Shown piece after piece: positions 21,620 to 31,559 of a DNA stretch of 64,000 bases. Source of the DNA: Effrenium voratum (taxonomy: Eukaryota; Sar; Dinophyceae; Suessiales; Symbiodiniaceae); NCBI GenBank assembly GCA_963377175.1, contig CAUJNA010000485.1, positions 91,338 through 155,337 on the forward strand, written 5' to 3'. Made by a program: the position numbers and the translations under genes. The notes under the pieces are model-generated. The model was given only the letters and a program-made list of their open reading frames with translations. It had not been told where the DNA came from and ran no database searches. The first letter of the stretch is position 1. Every line of letters starts with the position of its first letter.

Positions 21620-22174
21620 AAGAAACCATCCAACTTGGGGGTTCCTTTGAGGGCATCCCCAGGTTCATTCCATTTCTCATTTCCTACATCCAACCGGTTC
21701 ATGCAAAAATGGCCACGAACGAAACCATGCAACCTATGGAACAAAATGGACCCCAAAGTAAACCCTATGGGGGTTCCCTCATTCCCTACCTATCGCACCA
21801 GCAAGTTAAGGGGGGCTCTTCAGATTTTGGGGGTCTTGTCTTGGTCTTCATTTTTGGTTTCCCTTGAAAACATTTGAAAGCAAGCAGTGTGGCATGTTGG
21901 TCTGGGGTTGGTTCAGAGGGTCGTGGACGCCTTCCAGACATCTTGCTGGCTTGAAGCCTCTCGCAGGGTGTGTGTGCGTGTGCATTGTCACATGGCAGAA
22001 AGATTCTCGAGAATGACTCTTCCCCTTGCGTTTCCACGTTTGTTTTAGGGCTGGGTGTTTCCGGAAATTGGAACACCCGCCCATAGAGGTTGGTTCGCTT
22101 TGCTCCTGGACAAAGTCCACCTGTTGGGATGGATGAACTTCGAATATCAGGATAGACCTAAAGTGTTCGATTTG
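21620..22174. other. Non-coding stretch
   Basis: No gene or repeat copy is recognised. Confidence 0.35.
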
Positions 22175-22336
22175 CTACTGTGGATGGACACCTGGAGTCT
22201 CCATGACCCTTTATAAAAACGGGTCCATGACCCCATTATTTTGGGTAATGACCCCCATTTTTTAAGGGTCAGAAGGAGACTCCAGGTAGACCTAAACCAC
22301 CTACCATCTGGTCTGGACTTTGCCCATCCACAGTAG
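22175..22336 (+). repeat. Family E element carrying a nested family F element
   Basis: CTACTGTGGATGGA and TGCCCATCCACAGTAG are the outer inverse ends (family E). The left arm is broken after 22190 by a complete family F hairpin, after which family E sequence (CCACCTACCATCTGG) continues. Confidence 0.75.
22191..22287 (+). repeat. Family F hairpin element, nested
   Basis: CCTGGAGTCTCC opens and GGAGACTCCAGG closes. The next bases, ATGACCC and AAGGGTCA, continue the pairing, so nearly the whole element can fold on itself. Other copies are at 23893 and 25931. Confidence 0.8.
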
Positions 22337-22365
22337 TTCTGGAAACACTCGGTGCCCTTTCAGGG

Positions 22366-22530
22366 GGGGGAACTGGCTGAACGCTGAACACGCGCTGCCT
22401 GAGGAGACCGAAGCCATGCAAATCGCCGGCCGCATCAATGAGGCAGGTTTGAAAGAAACCAATCCATTCTGTGAAAACCACACGTCCTCCCAAGAAGCTT
22501 TCATCGTAGCTAATGAGGGGTTCCTGGTTG
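22366..22530 (+). CDS. Candidate exon
   Basis: A frame reading NWLNAEHALPEETEAMQIAG has balanced protein-like composition and stays open into the family K repeat that follows. No family is recognised and the edges are unresolved. Confidence 0.25.
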
Positions 22531-22630
22531 CCCAGTGGATTCCGCCCTTCTTTTCCTCGTTTTTGTGGGAAGGGTTTCCCCTTTAACCTCAACCAACCAA
22601 AAGAGGATGCCCTTTTTTTCCCATGGCCAC
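22527..22630 (+). repeat. Family K short repeat
   Basis: GTTGCCCAGTGGATTCCGCCC, GGGAAGGGTTTCCCCTTTAA, CCTCAACCAACC and TTTTTTTCCCATGGCCAC match 4827-4920 in order. Confidence 0.7.
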
Positions 22631-23097
22631 TGGGCATCGGGGTTGTGTCCTACGTTTCCCCATGTTTGCTTTGAGAAGCTCTGACTCTGATGGATTGGGG
22701 CAAAGGCTCTCACTGCTTACCAGTTTGTGAGGTAGTGCTTCATTCCACGGAAAAAGGGAACTGGTACTCGCGACCCCAGCTGACGAATGGTTGGAACGCC
22801 CTCCAAAAGCGGTTGGGAAAGGCCAGAAGCCCCCATTTTTCATCCTGACGGCCAGGTCCATGCACAACTCAACTAAAGTTTCGGTGTTTTTGTTGGAGGC
22901 TCTACCATGTTTCCTTCTTCTTCTTTTTTCCGGGCCACCTTTAAAGGTGGGTTTTGGGAGGCGTCCTTATTTCCTTTTCGACCAGTGCAGGCGCTGGCCC
23001 TGAAGCGAGTACCAAAGCCAGCAGCTCGGTGTTTTCTCTTTTCTGTTTTTTTTTTGTCGCAGGCAAGTCGCAGCCCCTGATGTGCCCCGAGGTCGAG

Positions 23098-23260
<163 letters not shown>

Positions 23261-23892
23261 GTTTTTTGGTCTGGGGTTGATGTCAGTTTAACCTAATTGG
23301 TGGTTTTGATTGGTGGTTTGGGGATTTGAACCTCTGGTTCCGGTAGAGGGTAAATGGGAAACCCCACTGTTTCACCTCCAAACCGCCAATTGGGGGAAAG
23401 CTGAGATTGTTTTGTTTCAGCTCAGCTCTGGGCGTGCCCAGTCCCTTTTGTGAGAAGTTTGTTCCTTTGAAGTGGGTTCTAAGCGACATGGCCTCCGGAA
23501 TGTTTCAGATGTTGTCCTCAAATGCCTACAGACAGGTTATGCTTTGCTCGCCTCAACATTCCTGGTATGAGGAGGTATGCTTCATGATAGTTTTAATACG
23601 GTTTGGCATGGCTATGAGTGTTTGATCGGGAAAACGCTAGTGGTTTGACATGCATCCCCGTGATCTGATGCACACCGAAAGGGTTCCCAAGTAAAATGCA
23701 TGACTAGCGCACCATGGCCATGACCCAAGGAGTTTTGACCATCATTGACATGGCTATGCTCATGGTGAACAAGTAAAACAGTGAACAACCACAGAAATGG
23801 GTTGGTGGAAATAGATCCTGCAGATGATGTGAGTTCATACCCCTTACACAAGCGGTTGGTGGAATACATCAGATGATTCTTGCCGAGTTCAT
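23261..23892. other. Non-coding stretch
   Basis: An inverted pair AACCTAATTGGTGGTTTTGA / AACCGCCAATTGGGGG (23291-23397) suggests another short hairpin element. No gene. Confidence 0.4.
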
Positions 23893-23992
23893 ACCTAGAG
23901 TCTCCATGACCCTCAAAAAAATGGGTCCATGACCCCTTAATTTTGGGGTCATGCCCCACCATTTTTTAAGGGTCAGAAGGAGACTCCAGGTA
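23893..23992 (+). repeat. Family F hairpin element
   Basis: ACCTAGAGTCTCCATGACCC and GGGTCAGAAGGAGACTCCAG are inverse termini. The loop contains ATGGGTCCATGACCCC. Confidence 0.8.
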
Positions 23993-25262
23993 CCTCTCTT
24001 CGTGGGTCTTGTTTTCGGCGATTCAGGCCAGTACTCGCAGGGCCTGTTGACACGGCCTGGCGTCACACTCAGATCCAGCGGACTGAGCTCTTGTACCCAT
24101 CGCAAGGCATGGTGTCAGGGCCGCCAAAAACAGAGGCTGGGGTTGGATCATCCCAATGAACACTGGAGCTTGAGTTCTTCAGAGTCCTTTTTTCAGCATG
24201 GCCCGGCACGGAGCCCTTGACCGTCTGCACTTGTGGTGACTCTGACCAACTGTAGCCTTGGCTCTCCAAGTTCTCCAAATTGCAAGGGGCCCAGCAATGG
24301 TTCGCTTTCTGGGTTGCCGATTTTTTCGACCAGAATTTCCTCAAAAGATGCCGGAGTCTGGGCGGCGTGCGTTGCGAATTTGGTCGAGTCTTTGCAGCTT
24401 CGGCCTGGTTTTACTGGACGCAGCGCACCCTTCCAACGCTGTTTGAGCCAACGTGTGCTCAAGCCTTAGGGTTGTTCAACAGGGACACCGAAAGGAAGCC
24501 ACTCAGTTGAGCGTCCAAAACCTCCGTGCACATGGTTAGTAAGAGTCGTGTCATATCGACCTGTGGGTAAGCAAAAAATTCCACGTGCGTAAGGGCACGT
24601 AAGCTATTGGCGTAAGCAAAACCTCCAATTGTGTCGCGTAAGGAAATACTCCACGCGCGTAAGGTGGCGTAAGCTAGTGGCGCAATCAAATTGATACGAC
24701 CTAGCAAATCATGACGCGTTTAGGATCGGGGGTTTCGGCTTGAGGTATGACGAGCTGGGCGTGCCACCCAGCGCCACGTCAGAAGAGATACGCCTGAAGT
24801 GCGCCGAGGGACCTTGGGTTCTAGGATGTTCCCTTCCGTTTTGGGTTTCCTTGAAAACCATCCAGGAAACAGGGTTTCCCCAAAAAAGGCAAAAGACCAC
24901 TCTTCTCTGAAAAGGAATTGGCCCTCCTACAGCGATCATCCTATGGGTATATTATCGTGGTAGTCTCAGCCACCTACAAGCGCCATGGTCAAAACTCCCT
25001 TCATTGTGAGGTTAGTGGGTTGGTAGGGTAGGGTTGGGCATGGAGCGTTCCATAGGTATTGTATACTATGTTAGACAACCATCACAAGGGTCCTAAAAAA
25101 ACGACCGTGCCCCGCATGTTGTGAGGGCTTTCAGACTGACAGATGGTAGATCTGGGTCCTTGCCCTTGCAGCGCCCTTGGTCCCCGGCGGTTGGAGATGC
25201 CTTGGCCTCAGCAAGGTACTTAGAAATCGCGGAGGAGGTTGAGGCACGGCTGCCACAATCAC
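23993..25262. other. Non-coding, with a CGTAAG repeat cluster
   Basis: At 24535-24700 CGTAAG recurs about six times with GCGTAAGC.A.TGGCG.AA phrases. The region is bordered by GTCGTGTCATATCGACC and a partly inverse TTGATACGACC, so it may be a decayed element. A frame at 24280-24510 is open without motifs. Confidence 0.4.
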
Positions 25263-25378
25263 CTCAGTTGCCCAAAGCGAATCGACCTTTTGACCTTTTG
25301 GTTTCTTCTTTTTGGTCTAGTTTTAGTCATGACCCCGAAAGGTTAACCTTGTATTTTTGGGTCCTTTGGGCAAGTGAG
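25263..25378 (+). repeat. Family C element, TCAC duplication
   Basis: CTCAGTTGCCCAAAG and CTTTGGGCAAGTGAG are inverse. TCAC flanks both sides (25259-25262, 25379-25382). The interior CCTTTTGACCTTTTGGTTTC and AGGTTAACCTTGTATTTTTG matches the nested copy at 10045. Confidence 0.85.
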
Positions 25379-25382
25379 TCAC

Positions 25383-25930
25383 AGTCGGGTAGTTAAGCCA
25401 GAACGCTTTAGTGCAAGGCTTTGAGTAGGTCTCACTTCATGTTTCGTTATCACTTGATGTCAGAATACGTTGTTTTTGAAGTGCAAGGACTGATGTTTGT
25501 GGTCTGGATATTTGGTGGGCCGTCAGGAGAACTTGGCCTTTCTTCTCGAACAAGGCGAGTTGCGAGTTTTCGCATCATCTCCACAGATGCGGTTGGGGGT
25601 TCTCAAAATATTGGCCCCTTACCAACAAAAGGGGTCCACTATTTTGAGAAACACACATTTGAACCCCCAAATCCCACCCAGGGGTCCCGGTCCAAATGAG
25701 CCATAGGAAACCAGCCTTCTTTTCGGGGCGAATTTAAAGGAAGCAAAAAGGAAGCTGCCTTGCGGGGAAACCGCAGGAAAACCGTTGGCATGGGTGCAAA
25801 TCCTTCGAAAGAAAGGCTGCGGGATTCTGGGGATCAGCCAAGAGCCCCATGCAGCGCCGCAGCGCGCACAGGCGAGGGTGGCGAGTACCAGGAGAGGGTG
25901 GGCATTCAAAGTCAAGCATACTTTAAGTTG
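25383..25930. other. Non-coding stretch
   Basis: An inverted pair GGGGGTTCTCAAAATATTGG / CCACTATTTTGAGAA at about 25590-25652 suggests a short element. No gene. Confidence 0.35.
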
Positions 25931-26015
25931 TACCTGGAGTCTCCATGACCCTTAAAAAATGGGGTCATTGCCCAGAATTAAGGGGTCATGGACCCATTTT
26001 TTAAGGGTCTAGGTA
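25931..26015 (+). repeat. Family F hairpin element, shorter copy
   Basis: TACCTGGAGTCTCCATGACC opens. The closing arm has lost the GGAGACTCC part and ends GGGTCTAGGTA. Confidence 0.7.
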
Positions 26016-26028
26016 GCTGACTGTCCTC

Positions 26029-26145
26029 TGGCCAGAGATTGGCTCTGTCGCAGCTCAGGAGCAGGTGACAGCTCGGGACGATGAGGATGATGACGAGTTT
26101 GAATGGACACGATGGGAGGAGCTTCTCAGAGATCGATGCGTGTGA
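26029..26145 (+). CDS. Candidate acidic exon
   Basis: The frame reads IGSVAAQEQVTARDDEDDDE then FEWTRWEELLRDRCV and stops at 26143-26145. The acidic run plus WTRWEELL is protein-like. It starts just after a family F element, and no boundaries can be proven. Confidence 0.35.
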   Translation, partial: WPEIGSVAAQEQVTARDDEDDDEFEWTRWEELLRDRCV

Positions 26146-26230
26146 ATGCCCAAAGCAGCGGCGCTTTCTGACAGAGCATGAATCAACGCATTCAAGCTGA
26201 AGGTCTTCGACTCGGTTTCCCTTTCTTTAC

Positions 26231-26324
26231 CCATGTGGGTGTGGGTCAAAATTAAGCCACCAGGGGACCGCAGGTTTTAGTCTTTGGTTCATTTAGCAGG
26301 GGCTTTTGAGCCACAGCCGTGTGG
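26231..26324 (+). repeat. Family G element
   Basis: CCATGTGGGTGTGGGTCAAAA, GGGGACCGCAGGTTTTAGTC and TTGAGCCACAGCC. The right arm carries small changes. Confidence 0.75.
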
Positions 26325-26610
26325 GGTCCGAAAACTGAACTGCTCGCATTTTTCACACTGAGACAAGTTGGTGCATCTTTGGCCAGCAAAACTCCTTGGA
26401 AGATTTTCCCAAAGACCAGGGATGGATAAATCAGGCCGCTCTGCTTGTTCGGTTTTTGGTCGGGATATGTTGGGGATCATCCGACATAGATTTGCTCATG
26501 GTTGTGTAAAGCTGTGATTTGGGGCCATTTACTGTGATGCCAAAGGTCCTTCAAATAAAAAAGTAGTCACAGGGCCGGCCCGCTTTGACATCACAGAAAG
26601 TGTTAGTGGT

Positions 26611-26726
26611 CTAGGTCCCGCAGCTAGGTGCCCTTTTCCCTTTTTTGGGTTGGGAGAGTTCCCCTACTCAAATAGACTACCAAAAAAAAGAGTACCAACT
26701 TATTCCAAGCTCCCTGGAGGACCTAG
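26611..26726 (+). repeat. Family A element
   Basis: CTAGGTCCCGCAGCTAGGTG opens and CTGGAGGACCTAG closes, with GGGAGAGTTCCCCTACTCAA and GTACCAACTTATTCCAAGC inside. The flanks TGGT and CGGT are a near duplication. Confidence 0.85.
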
Positions 26727-26851
26727 CGGTACTTCCCACCATGCCTTCCGCAGGAGGAAGGCGAGGACGCCATTGCCTTGCAGCCCGAGAGCAGCTTGGC
26801 ACAGGCCTCAAGTCGGCCACGCGGGGAGGTGCGTCGCTTTCGAAGCTCCTT

Positions 26852-26963
26852 GCTTCCATTTGCTTAAGAGTATTTGCTTATTTCAGTTATCTTGGTTTTA
26901 AAGGGAATCTATCACCACTGGACCTATTTTCATTTTTTCCAGGGGGCTGAAGCAAATGGAAGC
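26852..26963 (+). repeat. Family H inverted-repeat element
   Basis: GCTTCCATTTGCTT and AAGCAAATGGAAGC are perfect 14-bp inverse ends. The middle has GGGAATCTATCACCACTGGAC and CATTTTTTCCAGGGGGCTG, which is again a pyrimidine tract with CAG/GG. The other copies are at 57797 and 58088. Confidence 0.85.
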
Positions 26964-27070
26964 TTGCGGACAGCGGAATGCCGGAGTGAGGCCGGTGTCC
27001 AGACCGCGTTCCTCCAGCCCAAAACGTGGAACCCTCCATGGAATCTTCTCTTCTGGGACCCTCAAACCTG
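26944..27070 (+). CDS. Candidate host exon, left half, interrupted by the copia element
   Basis: The frame reads TAFLQPKTWNPPWNLLFWDP and runs to the copia insertion point at 27070. If the retrotransposon and one target copy are mentally removed, the frame continues without a stop into 48531 (AVVTQKCSTVVDRTARNMAC). This suggests the element may have landed in an exon. It could be chance, since no homologue is recognised. Confidence 0.35.
27066..27070 (+). repeat. Target-site duplication of the copia element, left copy (ACCTG)
   Basis: ACCTG lies immediately left of the 5' LTR and recurs at 48526-48530 right of the 3' LTR. The shared word can be extended to AAACCTG, depending on where the LTR ends are set. 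Five bases is the normal copia duplication size. Confidence 0.85.
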
Positions 27071-27274
27071 TGTGAATATCTGGCCTCTAGACTTGCCTCC
27101 ATCTTCTGTGCATGACCATGTGACCCGCCGGTGCATTTCGGTTTACATAGGAATTCCTTCGGCCATATTTGTGTCTTTGACACGCACACCGTGCGTGGAC
27201 GGCTACTTGCAGGTGAAAAGGTTTGCGGCAGCGCGGACCAGATCAGAGAGGTTGAATCTCTGTTGCCAGTCAAA
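27071..27274 (+). repeat. 5' LTR of the copia element
   Basis: Starts TGTGAATATCTGG and ends CCAGTCAAA, followed one base later by the primer-binding site. It holds the intact GGAATTCC site (27150-27157) that is duplicated around the DNA transposon in the other LTR, so it serves as the empty-site reference. Confidence 0.92.
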
Positions 27275-27275
27275 C

Positions 27276-27288
27276 TGGTAGCGGAGCC
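27276..27288 (+). promoter_or_regulatory. Primer-binding site for minus-strand synthesis
   Basis: TGGTAGCGGAGCC lies 1 bp after the LTR. TGGTA(T/G)C.GAGC at this position is the usual complement of the 3' end of initiator methionine tRNA in copia elements. The tRNA assignment is inferred from that family knowledge. Confidence 0.75.
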
Positions 27289-27597
27289 TCGGCAGAGGCT
27301 CAGCCAAGGCGCGGTGGAGATCGCGCAGGTTGTGGAAAAGACCTACGTCAAGAACGTTGAAGTACGGGGTCTTCCCAGGGACAGGCAGAACAGCGAGCCC
27401 AACTCTCAGGACTTTGGAAACACCGAGCCCTACGGCACGGTCCTGAGCTACCTCACTTTCGGTGTCTACGGGATCCTCCCCCCGGTACTCTCGGGTGTCT
27501 TCTGTTGATAATCAGCTTTGGCATCTGTGAGGTGTGAGATCTTCAAGAAGAGCAACGAGCTTTACCTCGACCTTCTCTCGCCGGGCATCTGGGCGAG

Positions 27598-29330
27598 ATG
27601 GCCACTGTGCAGGCCAAGGACGTGTACGTGACGTGGAACGGCGATCCGACCACCTGGGGCGATTACCTGCGGAAGGTCAGACTTCAGCACGATAAGACGC
27701 CCAAGCGGAAGCTCAAGCATCTGGGACCGGAATTGGTTTCCCGATTGACGGACAGAGCATGGACAGCCTGCTCCGAAATTGACCACAGGCTTCTTCGCAA
27801 GAAGAGCGGCACCAAGTACCTCTTGCGCTTCCTCCTTGCCAGGTTGGGACAGACGGCCATCCCCGATGCAGGTTCCCGTCTCGAAGAGCTTTTCATCAAG
27901 CTTCGTCGACAACCTGGGACACCTATGAGTCAGTGGGCTCAACAGGTAAGGGAGGCCTATAAGAAGGTGCAACGGTCACTTCTTCGTGCCCGACATGAAG
28001 GCAAGGGTGCACTACCCGCTGAACCGGCTCGAGGTGAACTTGCTGGACAACGACCAGGTGCTGATCATCCTCGAGGAGCTCCTGCGGGATCCCGGCAAGG
28101 GCGATCTGGAGAGTCAGAGGCGTCCCGGAGATCGGATGCCCATGCGGAAGAGCCAGAAAGCAGACGAGCAGTTCAGTCAACGCCTTCCTCTCCTACTAGA
28201 GGAGACCAAGGAGATCTGCAGGAAGGCGCAGCTCAGTCTGATCCTGGCCCTGAACTTCCCAGACTCCCGGAGGACGAGCAGGAGGACGTCGACGAAGGAA
28301 ACGATGGTGATTGGCGATGGTCGAGATCCTGGTGGAGTAGTGGCCAACATCAATGGGGCGCTCATCAGTGGCGTCGCGGTCGTGATGATTCTGATTCAGA
28401 AGATTCAGACGACGACGATGATCCCGACGTACCATGGGACGAGCTAGAGATCAACCCCATTGAGGTATTGCCTGAAGAAGTACTCGGGTGGCTTCTGTTG
28501 CGGAGAGCGAATCTACCTTCCCAGGCACGGCTGAGTGTTCAGGCTTCGGTTCAAAACAGCCTGAGGTTCTCTGCCTTGGAGATGGCGTTGCGGGACCAGG
28601 AGGAGGAGCTGCTGTACCAGGAACGGAAGTCAGACGAACGAAAGTTCAATCGGCCCAAGCGGACTTACTGGGTGGAGCAAGGTCAAGAATGGGGCCTCAT
28701 GGACGTGGACTTCGGCGACGAAGACGATGATGACGCACGAATCCACTGGATCGGCAGAGAGCTCCCCCCCGAGGTCTACTACCAAGAGGAGCTTCCAGAA
28801 GAAGTGGAGAGTGCGTGGTGGAACGAGCAATGGTCGGATCCCTGGGGCTACGAGGACGTGTTCTACGGCGAGTCGGACTTCACTGTCGATGAGGTCAAAG
28901 AGCTGGAGGAGGCCTATGGCGTCTATGAGAGCAAGCTGCGCACCTTTGCGCAGGCGAGGGCAATGATGAAGGCCAAGAATAAAGGTCGTGGCTTCTTTCA
29001 GCAGGCCAAGGGCGCGATGCCAAAAGGAAAGGGTTCCGGAAAAGGCAAGCCACAGTCCCCGGTTTTGGCCAACTTTCCCTCCGGCAAGAAGGGCAACGGC
29101 AAGGGCAGCAAGTCGGAATACACGGGCTGCTTCATCTGCGGCTCCAAAGAACATCGGTTTCAGCAATGTCCCCGTCGCCAAGGAGGTGGTTCGGGCGGTG
29201 GCGGAAAAGGAAAAGGATATGGTGGCGCCCCGGCCTACGTGGTGGTGACCGCCAACGAAGGTCCCGTCCCCGAGCTCTTCGGCGACGACGTAGTCCTGGC
29301 AACCACGGATGATGACAGCTACCGGCTATA
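27598..29330 (+). CDS. Copia Gag with CCHC zinc knuckle
   Basis: ATG at 27598 opens a frame that stays open to 31878. The N-terminal part has WNGDPTTWGDYLRKVRLQ and a helical stretch with MSQWAQQVREAYKKVQ, as in dinoflagellate copia capsid proteins. An acidic linker (DDSDSEDSDDDDDPDVPWDE) follows, then the block EVLGWLLLRRANLPSQARLS, then a Gly/Lys-rich nucleic-acid-binding part. The zinc knuckle CFICGSKEHRFQQC (29128-29169) fits CX2CX4HX4C exactly. Gag would form the particle and bind element RNA. There is no stop before the protease, so Gag and Pol seem to be made as one fusion. Confidence 0.85.
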
Positions 29331-29900
29331 CGGGGTAATCGACTCGGGAGCCACTGAGACGGTGGGCTCTCTACTGGCTTTGGAGAACATCATGGAGACC
29401 CGGAGGAGTCTCTACGGGCCGGAGCCGGTCTACATCTACGGAGAGACGAACAAGTCCTTTCGGTTCGGCAACGGAGACCAGATGAAGGCCAGCAGCTACG
29501 TTGAAATCCCACAAACCGTGGGAGGACACACAGTGTACATGGGTATGTATACTCTTGATACCCCATCGTATGTTCCTGTTTTGATCGGCATCAAGACGTT
29601 GACACGTCTTGGCGCGGTTGTGGATTTCCAACAGCGCCAGGCAGTTTTCCGAGGACTCAACTCGAATGTAGTGCCGTTGATTCACTGCAATCGCACGAGT
29701 CATCTTCTTATTGACCTCGCCCGAGACTGGACCAGCCCAGACCGAGTGGCAGTGTACACGGCGGTTGACTTGCATTTGGATTGGGCGCATGGCATCCATG
29801 AGGTTGAAGAGGAAGAGGATGTGAGTAATCATGATCAACAGGAATGGTCAGAACTGTTTGGTGGAGAGCATGCAGATGATGATCCGTGCTCACCGCAGCC
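29331..29900 (+). CDS. Copia aspartic protease domain
   Basis: The sequence YGVIDSGATETVGSL has the retroviral-type active-site triplet DSG at 29341-29349. It is followed by a hydrophobic beta-rich stretch ending VPVLIGIKTLTRLGAVVDF, which matches the second half of the fold. It is in frame with Gag. It would cleave the polyprotein. Around 29850-29900 the more protein-like frame shifts by one. Confidence 0.8.
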
Positions 29901-30595
29901 GATGTGTGCTCAAAACGAGCAGGGCTCAGCTTTGGCTTCGGTGCCCGACCCTCTCCTCGATGGCAATGAGCTCTCAGACGGACAAGAACGAAGGCAGCCA
30001 GACGCCCGTGATCAAGACGGAATGCGCGGAGAAAGCCAAGACAGGCAAGAACAAGAAGGAGAAGCTGCCGGAGTCGGAGAAGTACGACTTTGCCAGAGAG
30101 GAGGGACCGGACCAGAGGGATCCACGATGCCACGGGGCTCCCTGCTTCGACCAGCACGAGATCATGCCCTTCTACAGGGGGAGCCTGAGCGGCAAGAATG
30201 CTCACGGTCGTTGGCTGACATGCGGGAAATGCCGATTGAGGATATCCTACGTGCCAGCGTTTGGGGCCCATGCTCGCTTTCGCCAAGCGGGACCCCTCTC
30301 CTCAGACGTCCATGCCCAGTTGGAGGAGAAGTCCAACGAGATTGTGGAGAACCCGGAGGTGCTGAATGCAACCACGGTGGCGATGGACGGTGCGGAGAGA
30401 AGCCTGGTGAACAAGTTGGCAGAGGTGAGAAGGAAGAAAGAGGAATTGAAGCCGAAAGCCAAAGCAAAGGCGGGTTCGGCTACTACCACTCCTACGATGA
30501 AGAAGATGACCAAGCGCGAGGGAACGGAGACGGCGGAGGAGCTGGAATCCCTGGAGGATGGCGAGTGGAAGAAGGTGCCTGCTTCGGGGAAGTGA
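29831..30595 (+). CDS. Linker with a Cys/His cluster, read in the second frame
   Basis: The Gag-protease frame stays open here, but the +1 frame is far more protein-like: basic KKEKLPESEKYDFAREEGP, then C...C..H with HGRWLTCGKCRLRISYVP, then a long Lys/Glu helix. The Cys/His spacing suggests a zinc-binding domain found between protease and the next domain in dinoflagellate copia elements (from memory of that group, not searched). The frame ends at TGA 30593-30595, where the original frame resumes. A pair of compensating indels explains this best. Confidence 0.6.
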   Translation: MINRNGQNCLVESMQMMIRAHRSRCVLKTSRAQLWLRCPTLSSMAMSSQTDKNEGSQTPVIKTECAEKAKTGKNKKEKLPESEKYDFAREEGPDQRDPRCHGAPCFDQHEIMPFYRGSLSGKNAHGRWLTCGKCRLRISYVPAFGAHARFRQAGPLSSDVHAQLEEKSNEIVENPEVLNATTVAMDGAERSLVNKLAEVRRKKEELKPKAKAKAGSATTTPTMKKMTKREGTETAEELESLEDGEWKKVPASGK

Positions 30596-30599
30596 AGGT

Positions 30600-31500
30600 G
30601 ACATCGGGTGAGGAGAAGGCGAAGTTGGTGTGTAGCATCAAGGACGCCGTGGCTTCTGTGGACGAAGTTCTACGGGAGTTGGAAGGTGCATGCATGATGG
30701 CCAAGACCCCTCCGGTTGATCTGATTGAAGTGTGTTGCCCCCCGGATAGCTCGCTGTCCGGCATGGTGGAGGAGATGGGAGGGACGGTCATCCGAATTTG
30801 TGAGTCTCACATGAACCTTGCTACAAGAGATGGACTGATGAAAGCCGAAGAAGTTTTGCGGAGAGAAAAGCCGAGATGGATGTGGGTCAGCTTTCCCTGC
30901 GGACCCACCAGCAGTGTCCAGGCCCTCAACGAGAGGACCGAAGAGATGAAGGTGAAGAGCATGATGCGGAAGAAGAAGTCTCGCCGGCTGGTGAGACGCT
31001 CTATGAAGCTGCTCTACATCCATGTTTTTGAACATGGTGGACATCTGGCGTGGGAATGGCCTCAGAGCAACCAAGGGTGGTTTCCGGAGGTTCAGCAGTT
31101 TTTCAAGGACGTGGAGAACCGCTACGAGCTCTACAGAACGATTCTTCATGGTTGTCGAGTCGGAGTTCGCGCCCACGACGGAGGACTGATGAAGAAACCC
31201 TGGAAGATATTCACCACCAGCCAGGAGATGGCAAGTGCGCTGGATCTGCAGTGCACCAAAGATCACAAGCATTCTCCGTGCTTGGGGTCGGACAACACCA
31301 AGCGGTCTGCCTTCTACACAGAGAAGATGGTGAAGATCATCTCTCGGGTGATCCTCAAAGACCAGGGAAGACAAGCCCCTGGAATACGTCTGAAGAACAT
31401 GGACGGCCACGACGACAACGTGGCGAACCTCGTCGACATCCTGGAGGACGCCGAGGAGGAGTTCATTGGTGCGGTGGACGACCAGTCCATCCCGAAGGAA
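30600..31500 (+). CDS. Methyltransferase-like (Rossmann) domain inside the copia polyprotein
   Basis: In the first frame, DLIEVCCPPDSSLSGMVEEM resembles a SAM-binding motif I region. An acidic ICESHMN follows about 20 residues later, and WVSFPCGPTSSVQALNER resembles the PC..S catalytic loop of cytosine-5 methyltransferases (30876-30932). Further on, FEHGGHLAWEWPQSN (about 31027-31071) occupies the place of the usual E-(H/N)-P loop. The ENV and QR.R motifs of an active enzyme are not visible, so this may be a degenerate or differently specialised methylase fold. It sits between the protease and integrase regions, where ordinary copia elements have nothing comparable. Confidence 0.55.
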
Positions 31501-31559
31501 GAAAAGTCAGAGATTCCGGAAGGACTCTCGGAACAACAATGGGCCAAAGTGCGAGAAGT

